Shown: positions 1 through 18,662, numbered from the stretch's first letter. The stretch is 64,000 nt of DNA from Vibrio sp. NTOU-M3 (GCF_040869035.1 NZ_CP162100.1:1-64000), one strand, 5' to 3'. The notes: generated from the letters alone by a model not told the origin. Numbers and translations: made by a program.

Positions 1-194
1 AAAGAAGAAAAGCTCTTTAACAATATAAACCTATCAATCTGTGTGGGCACTCGTTGATGATAATCCAATTAGATACTCCGGTATCAAATTAGGTTTCAAT
101 GAAACGAAGTGACCATTGAATCGCAAGATTCAGCACAGTCAATTCAAACATTACTTTATGTAATGTTCAGTATTCATTGAGCCGACAAAATCTT
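1..194 (+). promoter_or_regulatory. rRNA operon 1 leader with boxA
   Basis: This is the 5' leader of the first rRNA operon; its promoter lies left of the window. A boxA-like antitermination element, GCTCTTTAACAA, sits at 12-23, and an almost identical leader precedes the second operon (5719-5902). No protein-coding gene is seen. Confidence 0.8.
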
Positions 195-1746
<1,552 letters not shown>

Positions 1747-1834
1747 TACGATGATTATTGCGATGAGTGTTCACACAGATTGATGGTTTATGTAGTTTAA
1801 GAGATGGAACATCCCCCAAGATGTTCGACTTAGT

Positions 1835-1910
1835 GTCCCGTTCGTCTAGAGGCCTAGGACACCGCCCTTTCACGGCGGTAACAGGGGTTCGACTCCCCTA
1901 CGGGATACCA
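1835..1910 (+). tRNA. tRNA-Glu (TTC)
   Basis: 76 nt cloverleaf in the 16S-23S spacer. The anticodon loop reads CCTTTCACG (anticodon TTC), the T-loop reads GGTTCGACTCC, and the CCA end is encoded. Confidence 0.97.
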
Positions 1911-1912
1911 TT

Positions 1913-1988
1913 GGGTCGTTAGCTCAGTTGGTAGAGCAGTTGACTTTTAATCAATTGGTCGCAGGTTCGAATCCTGCACGACCCACCA
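1913..1988 (+). tRNA. tRNA-Lys (TTT)
   Basis: 76 nt cloverleaf two bases after tRNA-Glu. The anticodon loop reads ACTTTTAAT (anticodon TTT), the acceptor stem pairs GGGTCGT with ACGACCC, and CCA is encoded. Confidence 0.97.
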
Positions 1989-2018
1989 TTCTTCTCCACG
2001 AAGAATCAAAACTTATGT

Positions 2019-2094
2019 GGGCGATTAGCTCAGTTGGGAGAGCACCTGCCTTACAAGCAGGGGGTCACTGGTTCGAGCCCGGTATCGCCCACCA
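2019..2094 (+). tRNA. tRNA-Val (TAC)
   Basis: 76 nt cloverleaf, third tRNA of the spacer. The anticodon loop reads CCTTACAAG (anticodon TAC), the acceptor pairs GGGCGAT with ATCGCCC, and CCA is encoded. Confidence 0.97.
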
Positions 2095-2205
2095 TTCTCT
2101 AAATGTTTTTGGATTAGGATTTCCAAACCACTTCAGTAAAACGTACGTGGTTGGAGTTTTCGACCGTCTAAGAATTTTTAGAAAATGTATTTCTTCGGAA
2201 AACAT

Positions 2206-2221
2206 AGCTCTTTAACAATTT
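2206..2221 (+). promoter_or_regulatory. boxA antitermination element before 23S, operon 1
   Basis: AGCTCTTTAACAATT, the same motif as in the operon leaders. It lies about 195 nt before 23S, where rRNA operons normally carry a second Nus-factor boxA. Confidence 0.7.
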
Positions 2222-2414
2222 GGAAAGCTGACAAATCAACAATTTATTGTTGATTGTAAAGTTCTCAATGTTTGTCTTTATGACAAACACCAAAAATAAC
2301 ACATTCAAGTGTTCTTGGAATTTGAGTCCGGCAAAATCGAGTCTGCATCATGTTTAAATAATTGCAGACAACTTTGGTTGTTTAACATCAATTCGAAACT
2401 CCTTCGGGTTGTAT

Positions 2415-5303
<2,889 letters not shown>

Positions 5304-5466
5304 TACAACACCCAAGGGGTTTTGATGGACTCAATACAAGAATATTGAATGTGTTAAGAACGAAAACAGCTTTCCGAATTTAGGAATTGAATTTATTAAC
5401 TACATCCATGTAGTTAACCCTTCGGGCCGCACTGAAGTGCGTTAAATTTTGTTCCAGACAAAATTT

Positions 5467-5586
5467 TGCTTGGCGACCATAGCGATTTGGACCCACCTGA
5501 TTTCCATTCCGAACTCAGAAGTGAAACGAATTAGCGCCGATGGTAGTGTGGGGCTTCCTCATGTGAGAGTAGGACATCGCCAGGCT
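5467..5586 (+). rRNA. rrf: 5S ribosomal RNA, operon 1
   Basis: 120 nt. It starts TGCTTGGCGACC and ends with the pairing strand CGCCAGGCT; the core CCGAACTCAGAAGTGAAACG is intact. The 23S-5S spacer here is longer than in operon 2, with an extra segment at about 5376-5460 that includes a hairpin around TAACTACATCCATGTAGTTA. Confidence 0.98.
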
Positions 5587-5596
5587 TTAATTGCGT

Positions 5597-5619
5597 ACTT
5601 GCTTAGACATTAAGCAAGT
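5597..5619. other. Hairpin after 5S, operon 1
   Basis: Perfect 9-bp stem ACTTGCTTA / TAAGCAAGT with a 5-nt loop, 11 nt after 5S. No T-run follows, so it is more likely an RNase processing or 3'-end structure than a strong terminator. Confidence 0.55.
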
Positions 5620-5654
5620 CACCATAAAACTTTAAAAAACTTTAGAGTTTTATG

Positions 5655-5682
5655 TTGACTTTCAACGCAGACAGCGTATTAT
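5655..5682 (+). promoter_or_regulatory. rRNA P1-type promoter of operon 2
   Basis: -35 TTGACT (5655-5660), 16-nt spacer, -10 TATTAT (5677-5682), followed by a GC-rich discriminator GCGTCC. An A/T-rich stretch at about 5625-5652 is placed as an UP element. This is the expected architecture of a strong, ppGpp-sensitive rRNA promoter. Confidence 0.85.
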
Positions 5683-5718
5683 ACGCGTCCTGCCTAAGTG
5701 CTAAGGCACTGAAAGCAA

Positions 5719-5731
5719 AGCTCTTTAACAA
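5719..5731 (+). promoter_or_regulatory. boxA antitermination element, operon 2 leader
   Basis: AGCTCTTTAACAA in the leader of operon 2, downstream of the P1-type promoter. The rest of 5732-5902 is the conserved leader, and no gene is seen there. Confidence 0.75.
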
Positions 5732-5902
5732 TATAAACCTATCAATCTGTGTGGGCACTCGTTGATGATAATCCAATTAGATACTTCGGTATCAAATTAG
5801 GTTTCAATGAAACGAAGTGACCATTGAATCGCAAGATTCAGCACAGTCAATTCAAACATTACTTTATGTAATGTTCAGTATTCATTGAGCCGACAAAATC
5901 TT

Positions 5903-7454
<1,552 letters not shown>

Positions 7455-7518
7455 TACGATGATTATTGCGATGAGTGTTCACACAGATTGATATGTTTAT
7501 AGTTTAAGAGACGATACT

Positions 7519-7595
7519 GGGTCTGTAGCTCAGGTGGTTAGAGCGTTCGCCTGATAAGCGAGAGGTCGGTGGTTCAAGTCCACTCAGACCCACCA
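7519..7595 (+). tRNA. tRNA-Ile (GAT)
   Basis: 77 nt cloverleaf in the second 16S-23S spacer. The anticodon loop reads CTGATAAG (anticodon GAT), the acceptor pairs GGGTCTG with CAGACCC, and CCA is encoded. Confidence 0.97.
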
Positions 7596-7637
7596 ATTTC
7601 CTTCCCAAGAGATTGGCATACAGTATCAACACCTGAT

Positions 7638-7713
7638 GGGGCTATAGCTCAGCTGGGAGAGCGCCTGCCTTGCACGCAGGAGGTCAGCAGTTCGATCCTG
7701 CTTAGCTCCACCA
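7638..7713 (+). tRNA. tRNA-Ala (TGC)
   Basis: 76 nt cloverleaf after tRNA-Ile. The anticodon loop reads CTTGCACG (anticodon TGC), the acceptor pairs GGGGCTA with TAGCTCC, and CCA is encoded. Confidence 0.97.
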
Positions 7714-7766
7714 TCTTTAAGCGCATTCGATGAGTGCTTTTAAAAATGGTTTTCATCAGAAAATCT

Positions 7767-7779
7767 AGCTCTTTAACAA
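7767..7779 (+). promoter_or_regulatory. boxA antitermination element before 23S, operon 2
   Basis: AGCTCTTTAACAA about 195 nt before the second 23S, at the same relative place as in operon 1. Confidence 0.7.
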
Positions 7780-7973
7780 TTTGGAAAGCTGACAAATCAA
7801 CAAATTATTGTTGATTGTAAAGTTCTCAATGTTTGTCTTTATGACAAACACCAAAATAACACATTCAAGTGTTCTTGGAATTTGAGTCCGGCAAAATCGA
7901 GTCTGCATCATGTATAAAAATTGCAGACAACTTTGGTTGTTTAACATCAATTCGAAACTCCTTCGGGTTGTAT

Positions 7974-10862
<2,889 letters not shown>

Positions 10863-10950
10863 TACAACACCCAAGGGGTTTTGATGGACTCAATACAAGA
10901 ATATTGAATGTGTTAAGAACTTAAAAACAGCTTTCCAGATTAAAGAATTT

Positions 10951-11070
10951 TGCTTGGCGACCATAGCGATTTGGACCCACCTGATTTCCATTCCGAACTC
11001 AGAAGTGAAACGAATTAGCGCCGATGGTAGTGTGGGGCTTCCCCATGTGAGAGTAGGACATCGCCAGGCT
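10951..11070 (+). rRNA. rrf: 5S ribosomal RNA, operon 2
   Basis: 120 nt, starting TGCTTGGCGACC and ending CGCCAGGCT. It differs from copy 1 at CTTCCCCATG against CTTCCTCATG. Confidence 0.98.
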
Positions 11071-11139
11071 TTAAATACTGTTACCCGTGTAAATGTGTAA
11101 CCACATCATCAGTGTACTAATCTGTTGATGACAATTTGT

Positions 11140-11230
11140 GGAGAGATGGCTGAGTGGTTGAAAGCACCGGTCTTGAAAACCGGCATACGTTAATAGCGTA
11201 TCTAGGGTTCAAATCCCTATCTCTCCGCCA
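11140..11230 (+). tRNA. tRNA-Ser (TGA)
   Basis: 91 nt tRNA with the long class II variable arm (CATACGTTAATAGCGTATC). The anticodon loop reads CTTGAAAA (anticodon TGA), the acceptor pairs GGAGAGA with TCTCTCC, and GCCA is encoded. It lies 69 nt after the second 5S without an obvious terminator between, so it may be co-transcribed with the rRNA operon. Confidence 0.97.
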
Positions 11231-11240
11231 CTATCAAAGA

Positions 11241-11268
11241 AACCCGCTAGTTATCTAGCGGGTTTTTT
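11241..11268 (+). terminator. Rho-independent terminator after tRNA-Ser
   Basis: Stem AACCCGCTAG / CTAGCGGGTT with a TTAT loop, followed by TTTT. It ends the rRNA-tRNA transcript. From here to 11434 I see nothing further. Confidence 0.93.
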
Positions 11269-11434
11269 GCTATTTGTTACACAGAAAAAGGAAGAACCAT
11301 AGGAAGGGCTCATTAAAGTAAGGCTAAAATGTTGGTAGGTAGGTAAAAAGAGTTTAAGGCAGCAGCCGAAGATCGTGAGTCTGTTAGCCGTTAATCCCTA
11401 CCTATTCGTGACTATTCTCATCCCAGCATGTTTA

Positions 11435-12250
11435 TCAGTAGTATTGCTGGTAGATAGCTTCGGTTTCCCCACTTTCTTTCATCTGTAGTAAAACTTGCAT
11501 CATTTTATATGCTAAAGAAGTTTCTTCGAGTTTAGTTGGGAAGTTATTTGGACTGAAGTTACCGTTCTGGTCAAAGTCTAAATTAGGCTGTTCTTTGAAG
11601 TGAATTGATTGGCGAGAAAAACCAAGATAGATAGGCTCAACACCACCGCAACAATTAGGATGCACTTGAATGTCTTCGATGTGATGTGTTTTTAAGTAAT
11701 AAAGCAATGATGTACGATTATAGATATAAAAATCGCCTCGTTTTTTTCTTAGAAAACCAATTGCTTTGGTAATGGACATATCAGGAACCGTGTATATCTT
11801 GACGTTTTCCAAGTTTCTTACGAAATCAGGAGAGCCTAAAGCTTGTAAGATAGTATGTCCCTCTAGTTGTTTGAGTGCGGTGATCTGAGGGAAGTCTTGG
11901 CGAGATATACCGATCTCTCCACCAGGAAACCCATTTTCAATATAAAACGTATAATTGGCTCTGGCTTCATTGAAGTTGAATCCAGGGTAGAAGTCTACAT
12001 CGCCATCTTGTAGCTGCTTTAGAATACGTTTCTTAGGGCCTCTTATTATGTTTAATTCACACCCTAGCTTTTCAGCAACTAATTGATAAAAATGCTTGTA
12101 GAGTCCGTTGTTGTTGGGTGCTGCTGCGATAAGGGGAGCACGATCGCTAGTGCGGTAACCCATTGTTAGCGTACAGCTGTAGGTGTAAAAAGGAATAAGA
12201 GAAGATATAAGTAACATACCCCAAAAAACCGCTTTAGCAGGCATTCTCAA
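11435..12250 (-). CDS. Periplasmic amino-acid-type solute-binding protein, family 3-like
   Basis: The 271-residue product begins with a basic N-terminus and a hydrophobic segment (about residues 8-25), consistent with Sec export. The rest resembles the bacterial extracellular solute-binding protein family 3 fold: an early strand with GYRTSDRAPLIAA, then a YKHFYQLVAEKLGCEL helix, then the segment DGDVDFYPGFNF typical of these receptors. Standalone Vibrio proteins of this kind are often named transporter substrate-binding domain proteins. No permease or ATPase lies beside it, so its ligand is unknown and it may be an orphan receptor. It is separated from add by a terminator. Family assignment is fairly sure; any transport role is inference. 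Confidence 0.75.
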   Translation of the reverse strand: MRMPAKAVFWGMLLISSLIPFYTYSCTLTMGYRTSDRAPLIAAAPNNNGLYKHFYQLVAEKLGCELNIIRGPKKRILKQLQDGDVDFYPGFNFNEARANYTFYIENGFPGGEIGISRQDFPQITALKQLEGHTILQALGSPDFVRNLENVKIYTVPDMSITKAIGFLRKKRGDFYIYNRTSLLYYLKTHHIEDIQVHPNCCGGVEPIYLGFSRQSIHFKEQPNLDFDQNGNFSPNNFPTKLEETSLAYKMMQVLLQMKESGETEAIYQQYY

Positions 12251-12322
12251 CTCTCCTAAGAAAATGAGATCTCTTACAGCTTAGTTGATGAAGTACTACT
12301 CTGTTTGGTTGATGGCGGTAAT

Positions 12323-12349
12323 AAAAAAGCCGACAACGGTGTGTCGGCT
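12323..12349 (-). terminator. Rho-independent terminator after add
   Basis: Stem AGCCGACA / TGTCGGCT (12328-12335 with 12342-12349) with an A-run at 12323-12328, which reads as a U-tract on the minus strand, just downstream of the adenosine deaminase stop. Confidence 0.85.
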
Positions 12350-12371
12350 AATCATGGTTGCTAGTGTCGCG

Positions 12372-13376
12372 TTATTTTCGATTCGCCACTTTTTCTCTTA
12401 GAGCTTGTTTTTCGGCTTCAGAAATAAAGGCCAGTTCTAAACCATTTATTTGTGCTTGACGTATTTGAGCTTGAGACAGCCCAGCTTGTGGGGCTGCAAC
12501 TTCATATTCGAAAGGTAACTCTATTCCTTCTACTGCAGGATCATCCGTATTTAAACAAGCTAAAACACCGTGCTCTAGGAACTGTTTTAATGGATGATTT
12601 TCTAAAGACTCTACAGTGCTTGTTTGGAAGTTAGAAGTTAAGCAAGATTCAATACCAATACGGTTTTCTGCCAGATAATCCATTAGCTTTGGATCGTGGA
12701 TTGCTTTGACGCCATGGCCAATGCGTGTTGCCCCAAGCTCTTGAATGGCTTGCCACATACTTTCAGCACCAGCGGCTTCACCAGCATGGACGGTAACACT
12801 TAGGCCAGCATCCTTGACTTGCTTGAAGTGAGTTACAAAGCGTTCGCCAGGTTGACCGAGTTCGTCACCCGCTAAGTCAACAGCTACAATCTTATCTTTT
12901 TGAGTCAGAATTGCATCAAGCTCTTGCTGACAAGCGTCTGTACCAAACGTACGGCTCATAATACCGATAAGATTCGCTTTGATACCAAAATCACGCATAC
13001 CCGCTTGTACGCCATCAACTACGGCTTCTACAACACCTTCGACAGGGAGATTATGTTTCATTGCCATGTAATAAGGTGAAAATCGAAGTTCAGCATAATC
13101 GATTTGCGCGTTAAGTGCGTCTTCCACGTTTTCATAAGCTACGCGGCGACATGCATCTAAATCTCCAAGAACCGCAACTCCCCAGTCTAATTTAGATAGA
13201 AATGCGACCAGTGATGGCTCAGCTTCTACGATTTGAACGTAAGGGGTTAAGGATTCAACATCGTAAGCAGGCAACGGGACACCAAACTTTTGGCCGAGTT
13301 CTAAAATAGTTTGAGTTCGAATGTTTCCATCAAGGTGACGGTGAAGATCCGTTAGTGGCAAGTTTTTGGTTATCAT
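12372..13376 (-). CDS. add: Adenosine deaminase
   Basis: The enzyme hydrolyses adenosine and deoxyadenosine to inosine and deoxyinosine in purine salvage, in the cytosol. The 334-residue product has the full set of family motifs in order: the zinc-binding HRHLDG near residue 12, VTVHAGEA near 195, RIGHG near 218, SCLTSN near 244 and LNTDDPAV near 275. The length is that of the bacterial enzyme. The gene is monocistronic: its own terminator follows and the next gene upstream starts a separate unit. The ATG start gives the normal N-terminus [14 protein letters not shown]. Nothing is missing from the active site. Confidence 0.96.
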   Translation of the reverse strand: MITKNLPLTDLHRHLDGNIRTQTILELGQKFGVPLPAYDVESLTPYVQIVEAEPSLVAFLSKLDWGVAVLGDLDACRRVAYENVEDALNAQIDYAELRFSPYYMAMKHNLPVEGVVEAVVDGVQAGMRDFGIKANLIGIMSRTFGTDACQQELDAILTQKDKIVAVDLAGDELGQPGERFVTHFKQVKDAGLSVTVHAGEAAGAESMWQAIQELGATRIGHGVKAIHDPKLMDYLAENRIGIESCLTSNFQTSTVESLENHPLKQFLEHGVLACLNTDDPAVEGIELPFEYEVAAPQAGLSQAQIRQAQINGLELAFISEAEKQALREKVANRK

Positions 13377-13461
13377 TATAGTAATTCCATTATGTGACTT
13401 TCGCTAAGTATAAGAATCATAGACAAGAGTGTCAGTAGGATGAGCACAGAAAAACAGCAAT

Positions 13462-16014
13462 CTATGATGATTTTGAATTCATGTTTACCAAATCTGTTGG
13501 CCATTCATCAAAAGGTACTGGACGGCTATAAAGAAACCCTTGTCCTTGAGGACAATTGAGTTGTTTAAGCATTTGCGCTTGTTCTACGGTTTCTATACCT
13601 TCGGCGACCAGATCAACTTTTAAACTTTTAGTGATATTAATGATCGCGGCAACGATGGATGTATCGAGTGTTGCCTGTTCAAGTTTAGTGACAAATGTCC
13701 GATCAATTTTCAAACAATCAAAAGGAAGTTTATGAAGGTAAGCGAGTGAGCTGTAACCCGTACCAAAATCGTCAATAGCAATATGGACGCCTAAATCTCG
13801 TATTAATTGCATATTACGAATGGTGATTTGATCGTTATCGACGATGCGAGATTCGGTAATTTCAAGCGTTAGATTTTTGGAGTGTAACCCTGTTTCAGCT
13901 AAGGTTTTTTGTAACATAGGAATGAAATCAGGTTGCGATAGCTGGTTTACTGAAAGATTGACGTGAAGGTGAAAATCTTCCGACCATTTGCCTTCTCGGA
14001 TCCCGCGTACGGTATCAAAACATGCTTGATATAGGATCTGCTCACCAATAGCACCAATCAACCCACTCTCTTCTGCGATAGGAATGAATTCTAATGGGGA
14101 CACCAGCCCCGCATGAGGCGATATCCAGCGTGCTAGTGCTTCAGAGCCGATGACTTTACCAGTATGCAGGTTGATTATGGGTTGATAAAACGGAACGAAC
14201 TCTTTGAGTTCTAATGCGTCTTTAATTTTTGCCTGCATACGAGTACGTTGGCGTGAAACATCTGCCATTTCTGGTTTGTAAAAACTGATTCCGGCAATAT
14301 CTCGTTTGGCATTGCTCAATGCAATACTGCCATTGCGCAGCCATAATGTCATATTCGGAGCGCTATCCTCATAGACAATACCAATCGATACGCTCACAAC
14401 AATGTTTTCTTTCTCCATATTAAATGGCGAAGCAAACATTTGTTTAATACGCCTTGCTGTGCCTGTTACTTCTTCATGAGGGGGGCACTTAGCAAGGTAA
14501 ATGGCAAACTCATCACCGCCAATCCGTGCGATGTAACATTGGTCATTGAAGAGCTGTTTCAGGCGTTCGGATATGATGATTAGAAGCTGATCCCCGCGAT
14601 AGTGACCGAGGCTGTCGTTGATATCACGGAATTTGTTGATCCCGACTAACATGAGGCATCCGTTGAGAGAATCGAGACGATCACAGGTATCGATCATCCC
14701 TTCACGACTATATAGTGAAGTAAGGGAATCGTACAAAAGCTGAGAACGTAAAGCTTTGAATGATGCTTTCAGATTGTTGGCCATTTCATTAAAAGCAGAC
14801 ACGAGCATCGAAGTTTCATAGATATGCCCTGGCTTGGGCATATGGCTGTCCCAGTCCCCATTGGCTAAGTGTTTGGCTGCTGTGGCTGTTGAGGTGATCG
14901 GCGCAACAATACGGTTAAAGGCCAGTAATCCAATTAAAATTCCGATAAAGCCGGCAAAAGAACCTACGATCCAACTATTTCGCTGGCTTTCGGGAAGGGC
15001 TCCTAATAAATCTGCCTCGGAAATTGCCACACCAATATACCAAGTTAGGCCATATTCATCTTGGTATGGTGTGATGTGATGAAAGAAGCGTTCTCCATCG
15101 TGTTTTAGATTGAACCGATGAAGGGGGGCGGCTAAATCTAGCTGATTTTGCTCTATATAGTTTGCACTTTGCTGAATTATAGGGTGGGTACTTTCATTGG
15201 CGAGCAGTCGCTCTCCTTTTTGACTATGTGGTGTTCCCCAGGAGACAACGCTTCCATCGGTTGAATGCGCAACGAGACGTTTGTTTTTATCGAATAGATA
15301 AATCACAGCATGAGTTTGTTGCTGCTGCTTTCGAAGGAAGGCATTGAAGGTATCAATTTTGACGTCTGTGACGACAACCCCTTGAAACTTATCAGAGTAG
15401 AAAACGGGAGTTAGCGCTGAGAGTGTGATTTCCTGACGTTCATCAACGTTGGTGTAGATGGAAGACCACATCGGTTTCAGGCTTTGCGCTACAGGGGCGT
15501 ACCATGGACGGATTCGTGGATCATAGCCTTCCACTACCGAACGGATATCCTGACTGACTTCTCTTCCTCGATAGATAACCAACTTATTTTGGGTTCGGTC
15601 ATCTTGTATCATTAAGGTATAGCCTTTGTTCGCTTCTTTTCTAAAGCCAATGTATTCCGTCCCTTCTCCACCGAAACCGACAACATCAAGCTGTGGGATC
15701 GTGCGGTAGAGATCATCAAAGCTAGTTAAAAAATACGATTGGATGTCAGAGGTATCCCCTCGCTGATAGAGGCGGTTGAAGCCGATACTATGGCTTAAAG
15801 CAAGGCTTGCGTTGAAAGGTTTGTCGAGGAAGGTATGCAATTCCAGTTCAACATTGTGGGTAAGGGCACTGAGTTGTTTGGTACTGATATCTTGTACCAT
15901 CTCCTCATAGCTGCTCTTTTGCACAGCAACAATAATCCCTATTGTGATCATGAAAATGAACACAAACGGTAAAATAACGGCTGTTCTCAGCGTGATTTTA
16001 TTGGATGCTGACAT
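13462..16014 (-). CDS. Cyclic di-GMP sensor: Cache-HAMP-GGDEF-EAL membrane protein
   Basis: An 850-residue inner-membrane protein predicted to make or break the second messenger c-di-GMP in response to a periplasmic signal. Order of parts: transmembrane segment at about 12-28; a periplasmic Cache-type sensor with a DPRIRPWY motif (about 165) and the SPV-like turns typical of dCache; a second membrane segment at about 350-370; HAMP; a GGDEF domain with an intact IGGDEF active site; and an EAL domain with EALARW, the DDFGTGYSSL loop and AEGIET. Both catalytic signatures are intact, so either activity is possible; in such hybrids phosphodiesterase activity often dominates, which I cannot tell here. 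It lies 109 bp downstream of ntrC but need not be part of that operon. Confidence 0.9.
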   Translation of the reverse strand: MSASNKITLRTAVILPFVFIFMITIGIIVAVQKSSYEEMVQDISTKQLSALTHNVELELHTFLDKPFNASLALSHSIGFNRLYQRGDTSDIQSYFLTSFDDLYRTIPQLDVVGFGGEGTEYIGFRKEANKGYTLMIQDDRTQNKLVIYRGREVSQDIRSVVEGYDPRIRPWYAPVAQSLKPMWSSIYTNVDERQEITLSALTPVFYSDKFQGVVVTDVKIDTFNAFLRKQQQQTHAVIYLFDKNKRLVAHSTDGSVVSWGTPHSQKGERLLANESTHPIIQQSANYIEQNQLDLAAPLHRFNLKHDGERFFHHITPYQDEYGLTWYIGVAISEADLLGALPESQRNSWIVGSFAGFIGILIGLLAFNRIVAPITSTATAAKHLANGDWDSHMPKPGHIYETSMLVSAFNEMANNLKASFKALRSQLLYDSLTSLYSREGMIDTCDRLDSLNGCLMLVGINKFRDINDSLGHYRGDQLLIIISERLKQLFNDQCYIARIGGDEFAIYLAKCPPHEEVTGTARRIKQMFASPFNMEKENIVVSVSIGIVYEDSAPNMTLWLRNGSIALSNAKRDIAGISFYKPEMADVSRQRTRMQAKIKDALELKEFVPFYQPIINLHTGKVIGSEALARWISPHAGLVSPLEFIPIAEESGLIGAIGEQILYQACFDTVRGIREGKWSEDFHLHVNLSVNQLSQPDFIPMLQKTLAETGLHSKNLTLEITESRIVDNDQITIRNMQLIRDLGVHIAIDDFGTGYSSLAYLHKLPFDCLKIDRTFVTKLEQATLDTSIVAAIINITKSLKVDLVAEGIETVEQAQMLKQLNCPQGQGFLYSRPVPFDEWPTDLVNMNSKSS

Positions 16015-16123
16015 GCTGTTTCTTAAAAATACCCACCATTATGGCTGGTCAAAATGGCTGACCAGCGTGAATTCCATTTATATAACTAATGCACGGCGGT
16101 TTACATCCGTGTATGAATGGGGG

Positions 16124-17527
16124 TTAGTAGAGCTCTTTGAGTTTTCTTGTGAGTGTATTTCGACCCCATCCTAGTACTTTAGCGGCATCTTGCTTGTGAC
16201 CTTTAGTATGTTCTAGCGCCGCTTCCAAAAGTATACGTTCAAATTCAGGAAGTGCATAAGAGAGCAACTCAGAATCTCCTTTTGATAGTGACTGACGTGC
16301 CCAGGTTGCTAGTTGTTGTTGCCAGCTATCATCACCGCTTGCGTTCAGCGATGGCTTTTCCTGTAGGAGCTCTGGAGGTAAGTCTGCAGGAAGAACTTCA
16401 CTGCCGCTTGCCATGACGGTTAGCCATCGACAGGTGTTCTCTAGCTGACGTACATTTCCGGGCCATTCAAGCTGCGTCAATGATTCAATGGTTGAAGGGT
16501 GGAGTGTTTTGATATCCACACCAAGCTCTTCTGCCGCTAAAGCTAAGAAGTGCAATGTAAGCTTTTCGATGTCTTGTCGTCTTTCGCGTAATGCTGGAAT
16601 ATGAATGCGTATCACATTGAGGCGATGAAAAAGATCTTCTCGAAAGTCTCCCTTATGGACCAGCTTTTCGAGGTTTTGGTGTGTGGCTGCGACAATTCGC
16701 ACATCGACCTGAATAGGGGAATGGCCACCCACACGATAAAATTGTCCGTCAGCGAGAACTCTTAGCAGTCGAGTTTGAATATCCAGTGGCATGTCACCAA
16801 TTTCATCGAGAAACAGCGTGCCACCATTGGCTTGTTCAAAGCGTCCTTGGCGAATACTGTTCGCTCCAGTAAATGCCCCTTTTTCATGACCAAACAGCTC
16901 AGATTCAATGAGATCTTTGGGAATTGCAGCCATATTAAGAGCAATAAATGGCTTCTGGGCTCGAGGACTATGACGATGGAGGGCTTGTGCTACCAATTCT
17001 TTACCTGTGCCGGACTCACCATTGATTAATACGGAAATTGATGAGCGTGAAAGGCGGCCAATAGCACGGAAAACTTCTTGCATTGCTGGTGCTTCACCGA
17101 TGATTTCCGGTGCGGAATAGCCATCGTCTTCGAGCTCATTATGGCTGCGTTTTTGTTCTTGATTATGAGCAATGGCTCGTTCTACTAGAGTAAGCGTCTC
17201 ATCGACATCAAAGGGCTTAGGTAGGTATTCAAATGCTCCTTGCTGATAAGCATTCACGGCAGCATCCAAGTCTGAATGGGCAGTCATGATGATGACGGGA
17301 AGTTCGGGAGAGCGAGCGTGCACCTGACTCAATAATTCAATCCCATCGATACCAGGCATCCGAATATCTGATACCAAGACATCGGGTGTTTCGCGCTCAA
17401 GAGCCAACAGTACGCTTTCTGCGTCTGAGAACGTATCACACTTAATATCAGCTGAAGATAAGGTTTTCTCCATTACCCAGCGAATTGAACTGTCATCATC
17501 AACGACCCAAACGTATCCTTTGCTCAT
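16124..17527 (-). CDS. glnG: Nitrogen regulation response regulator NtrC (GlnG)
   Basis: Sigma-54 activator that, once phosphorylated by NtrB, switches on glnA and other nitrogen-assimilation genes. The 467 residues comprise a receiver domain with the phospho-acceptor Asp54 ([10 protein letters not shown]), an AAA+ domain with Walker A GESGTGKE and the sigma-54 contacting GAFTGA loop, and a C-terminal Fis-type helix-turn-helix ([19 protein letters not shown]). The length matches the family. The gene starts 31 bp after the ntrB stop, so the two are co-transcribed. NtrC sites are visible upstream of both ntrB and glnA, giving positive and negative feedback. Confidence 0.97.
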   Translation of the reverse strand: MSKGYVWVVDDDSSIRWVMEKTLSSADIKCDTFSDAESVLLALERETPDVLVSDIRMPGIDGIELLSQVHARSPELPVIIMTAHSDLDAAVNAYQQGAFEYLPKPFDVDETLTLVERAIAHNQEQKRSHNELEDDGYSAPEIIGEAPAMQEVFRAIGRLSRSSISVLINGESGTGKELVAQALHRHSPRAQKPFIALNMAAIPKDLIESELFGHEKGAFTGANSIRQGRFEQANGGTLFLDEIGDMPLDIQTRLLRVLADGQFYRVGGHSPIQVDVRIVAATHQNLEKLVHKGDFREDLFHRLNVIRIHIPALRERRQDIEKLTLHFLALAAEELGVDIKTLHPSTIESLTQLEWPGNVRQLENTCRWLTVMASGSEVLPADLPPELLQEKPSLNASGDDSWQQQLATWARQSLSKGDSELLSYALPEFERILLEAALEHTKGHKQDAAKVLGWGRNTLTRKLKELY

Positions 17528-17558
17528 GACTTTATTTTCCTTCCAACGTTATTTGTTT

Positions 17559-18614
17559 TTATTTAATCGGGAGATAGATTGTAAATGTGGTTTTCCCCGG
17601 CCAGCTTTCCACATCGATTTTCCCCTGATGCTGGTCAATCAAGTTTTGTGCAATGGATAACCCAAGTCCGGTTCCGCCTTCACGGCCACTGACCATGGGG
17701 TAAAATAGAGTGTCCTGAAGCTCTGTGGGGATACCGGGCCCGTTATCCGTGATCTCTATGCGTGCTGCAAGTTTGCGGCGTTGACCATGAATGATGGCCT
17801 GATGCACTGTTCTGGTGCGCACCGTTATTTGTCCTTGTTCTTGCTGTTGTAATATCTGTCCGGCATTGCTGACGATATTCAAAAGGGCTTGTTCAATTTG
17901 ATCCACATCTATCAATAGCTCAGGCAGGCTAGGGTCGTAATCTCGTTCAATCAAAACGCGATGACCAACTTCCAATTCAACCAATTGACGGACTTTTTCA
18001 AGTATAAGGTGCAGGTTTTCTGGTTGCTTCTTACCTGGACGCTGGGGTCCAAGAAGTCGATCCACGAGTGAGCGCAAGCGATCAGCTTGTTCAATAATGA
18101 TCTGGGTGTATTCGGTAAGGGAAGGGTCAGGTAGCATACGTTCAAGTAATTGCGCTGCGCCACGCAGGCCCCCTAACGGATTTTTGATTTCGTGGGCTAG
18201 CCCTCTAACCAGTAATTTTGCCGCTTGTTGCTGAGCATGTTGATTCAGCTCTTGGGACAGTCGTCTTTGCTGGCCAATTTTTCTCATCTCAACCAACAAC
18301 ATCAGCTCTTTGTTCCATGAAATTGGGCTAACTGTAACTTCAAGCATCAGTGGTTTGCCATCAACCACAAAAGTGACATCACTGTCCGTGATACTTTGGC
18401 CGCTTTGTAGCGGCTGTGATAGCAATGCTAAATCCATTGAAGCATGCTGAATGAGGTTCGACAGAGGTTGATCTACTATGCGTTTGGCACTTTGGGAAAA
18501 CAGCTGCTCTGCGGAAGGGTTGGCGTATTTAACTTGAAGAGGTTCATTCATGATCAGAATCGCAGTGACCTGATTGTCCAATATTATGCTGTTTAGATCG
18601 TTGCTCACTATCAT
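17559..18614 (-). CDS. glnL: Nitrogen regulation sensor kinase NtrB (GlnL)
   Basis: Cytosolic histidine kinase and phosphatase that, under PII control, sets the phosphorylation of NtrC. A PAS domain fills the first 110 residues, followed by the H-box GLAHEIKNPLGG with the phosphorylated His, the N-box VSNAGQ, and the ATP-lid motifs DNGPGIP and GGTGLGLSIAQ. There are no membrane segments, as expected for NtrB. Start choice: a GTG at 18623 is also in frame, but the ATG at 18614 has GTGGGA in front of it, so I prefer it. An NtrC-type palindrome lies 32 bp upstream of the ATG and probably represses the internal promoter. Confidence 0.95.
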   Translation of the reverse strand: MIVSNDLNSIILDNQVTAILIMNEPLQVKYANPSAEQLFSQSAKRIVDQPLSNLIQHASMDLALLSQPLQSGQSITDSDVTFVVDGKPLMLEVTVSPISWNKELMLLVEMRKIGQQRRLSQELNQHAQQQAAKLLVRGLAHEIKNPLGGLRGAAQLLERMLPDPSLTEYTQIIIEQADRLRSLVDRLLGPQRPGKKQPENLHLILEKVRQLVELEVGHRVLIERDYDPSLPELLIDVDQIEQALLNIVSNAGQILQQQEQGQITVRTRTVHQAIIHGQRRKLAARIEITDNGPGIPTELQDTLFYPMVSGREGGTGLGLSIAQNLIDQHQGKIDVESWPGKTTFTIYLPIK

Positions 18615-18645
18615 GCATCCCACTCGCTACTTAAATGAATTGCAG

Positions 18646-18662
18646 TGCACTAAAATGGTGCA
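18646..18662 (-). promoter_or_regulatory. NtrC-binding site upstream of ntrB
   Basis: TGCACTAAAATGGTGCA, a match to the NtrC consensus TGCACY-N5-GGTGCA. Its place just before ntrB suggests autorepression of ntrBC, as in enteric bacteria. Confidence 0.8.
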
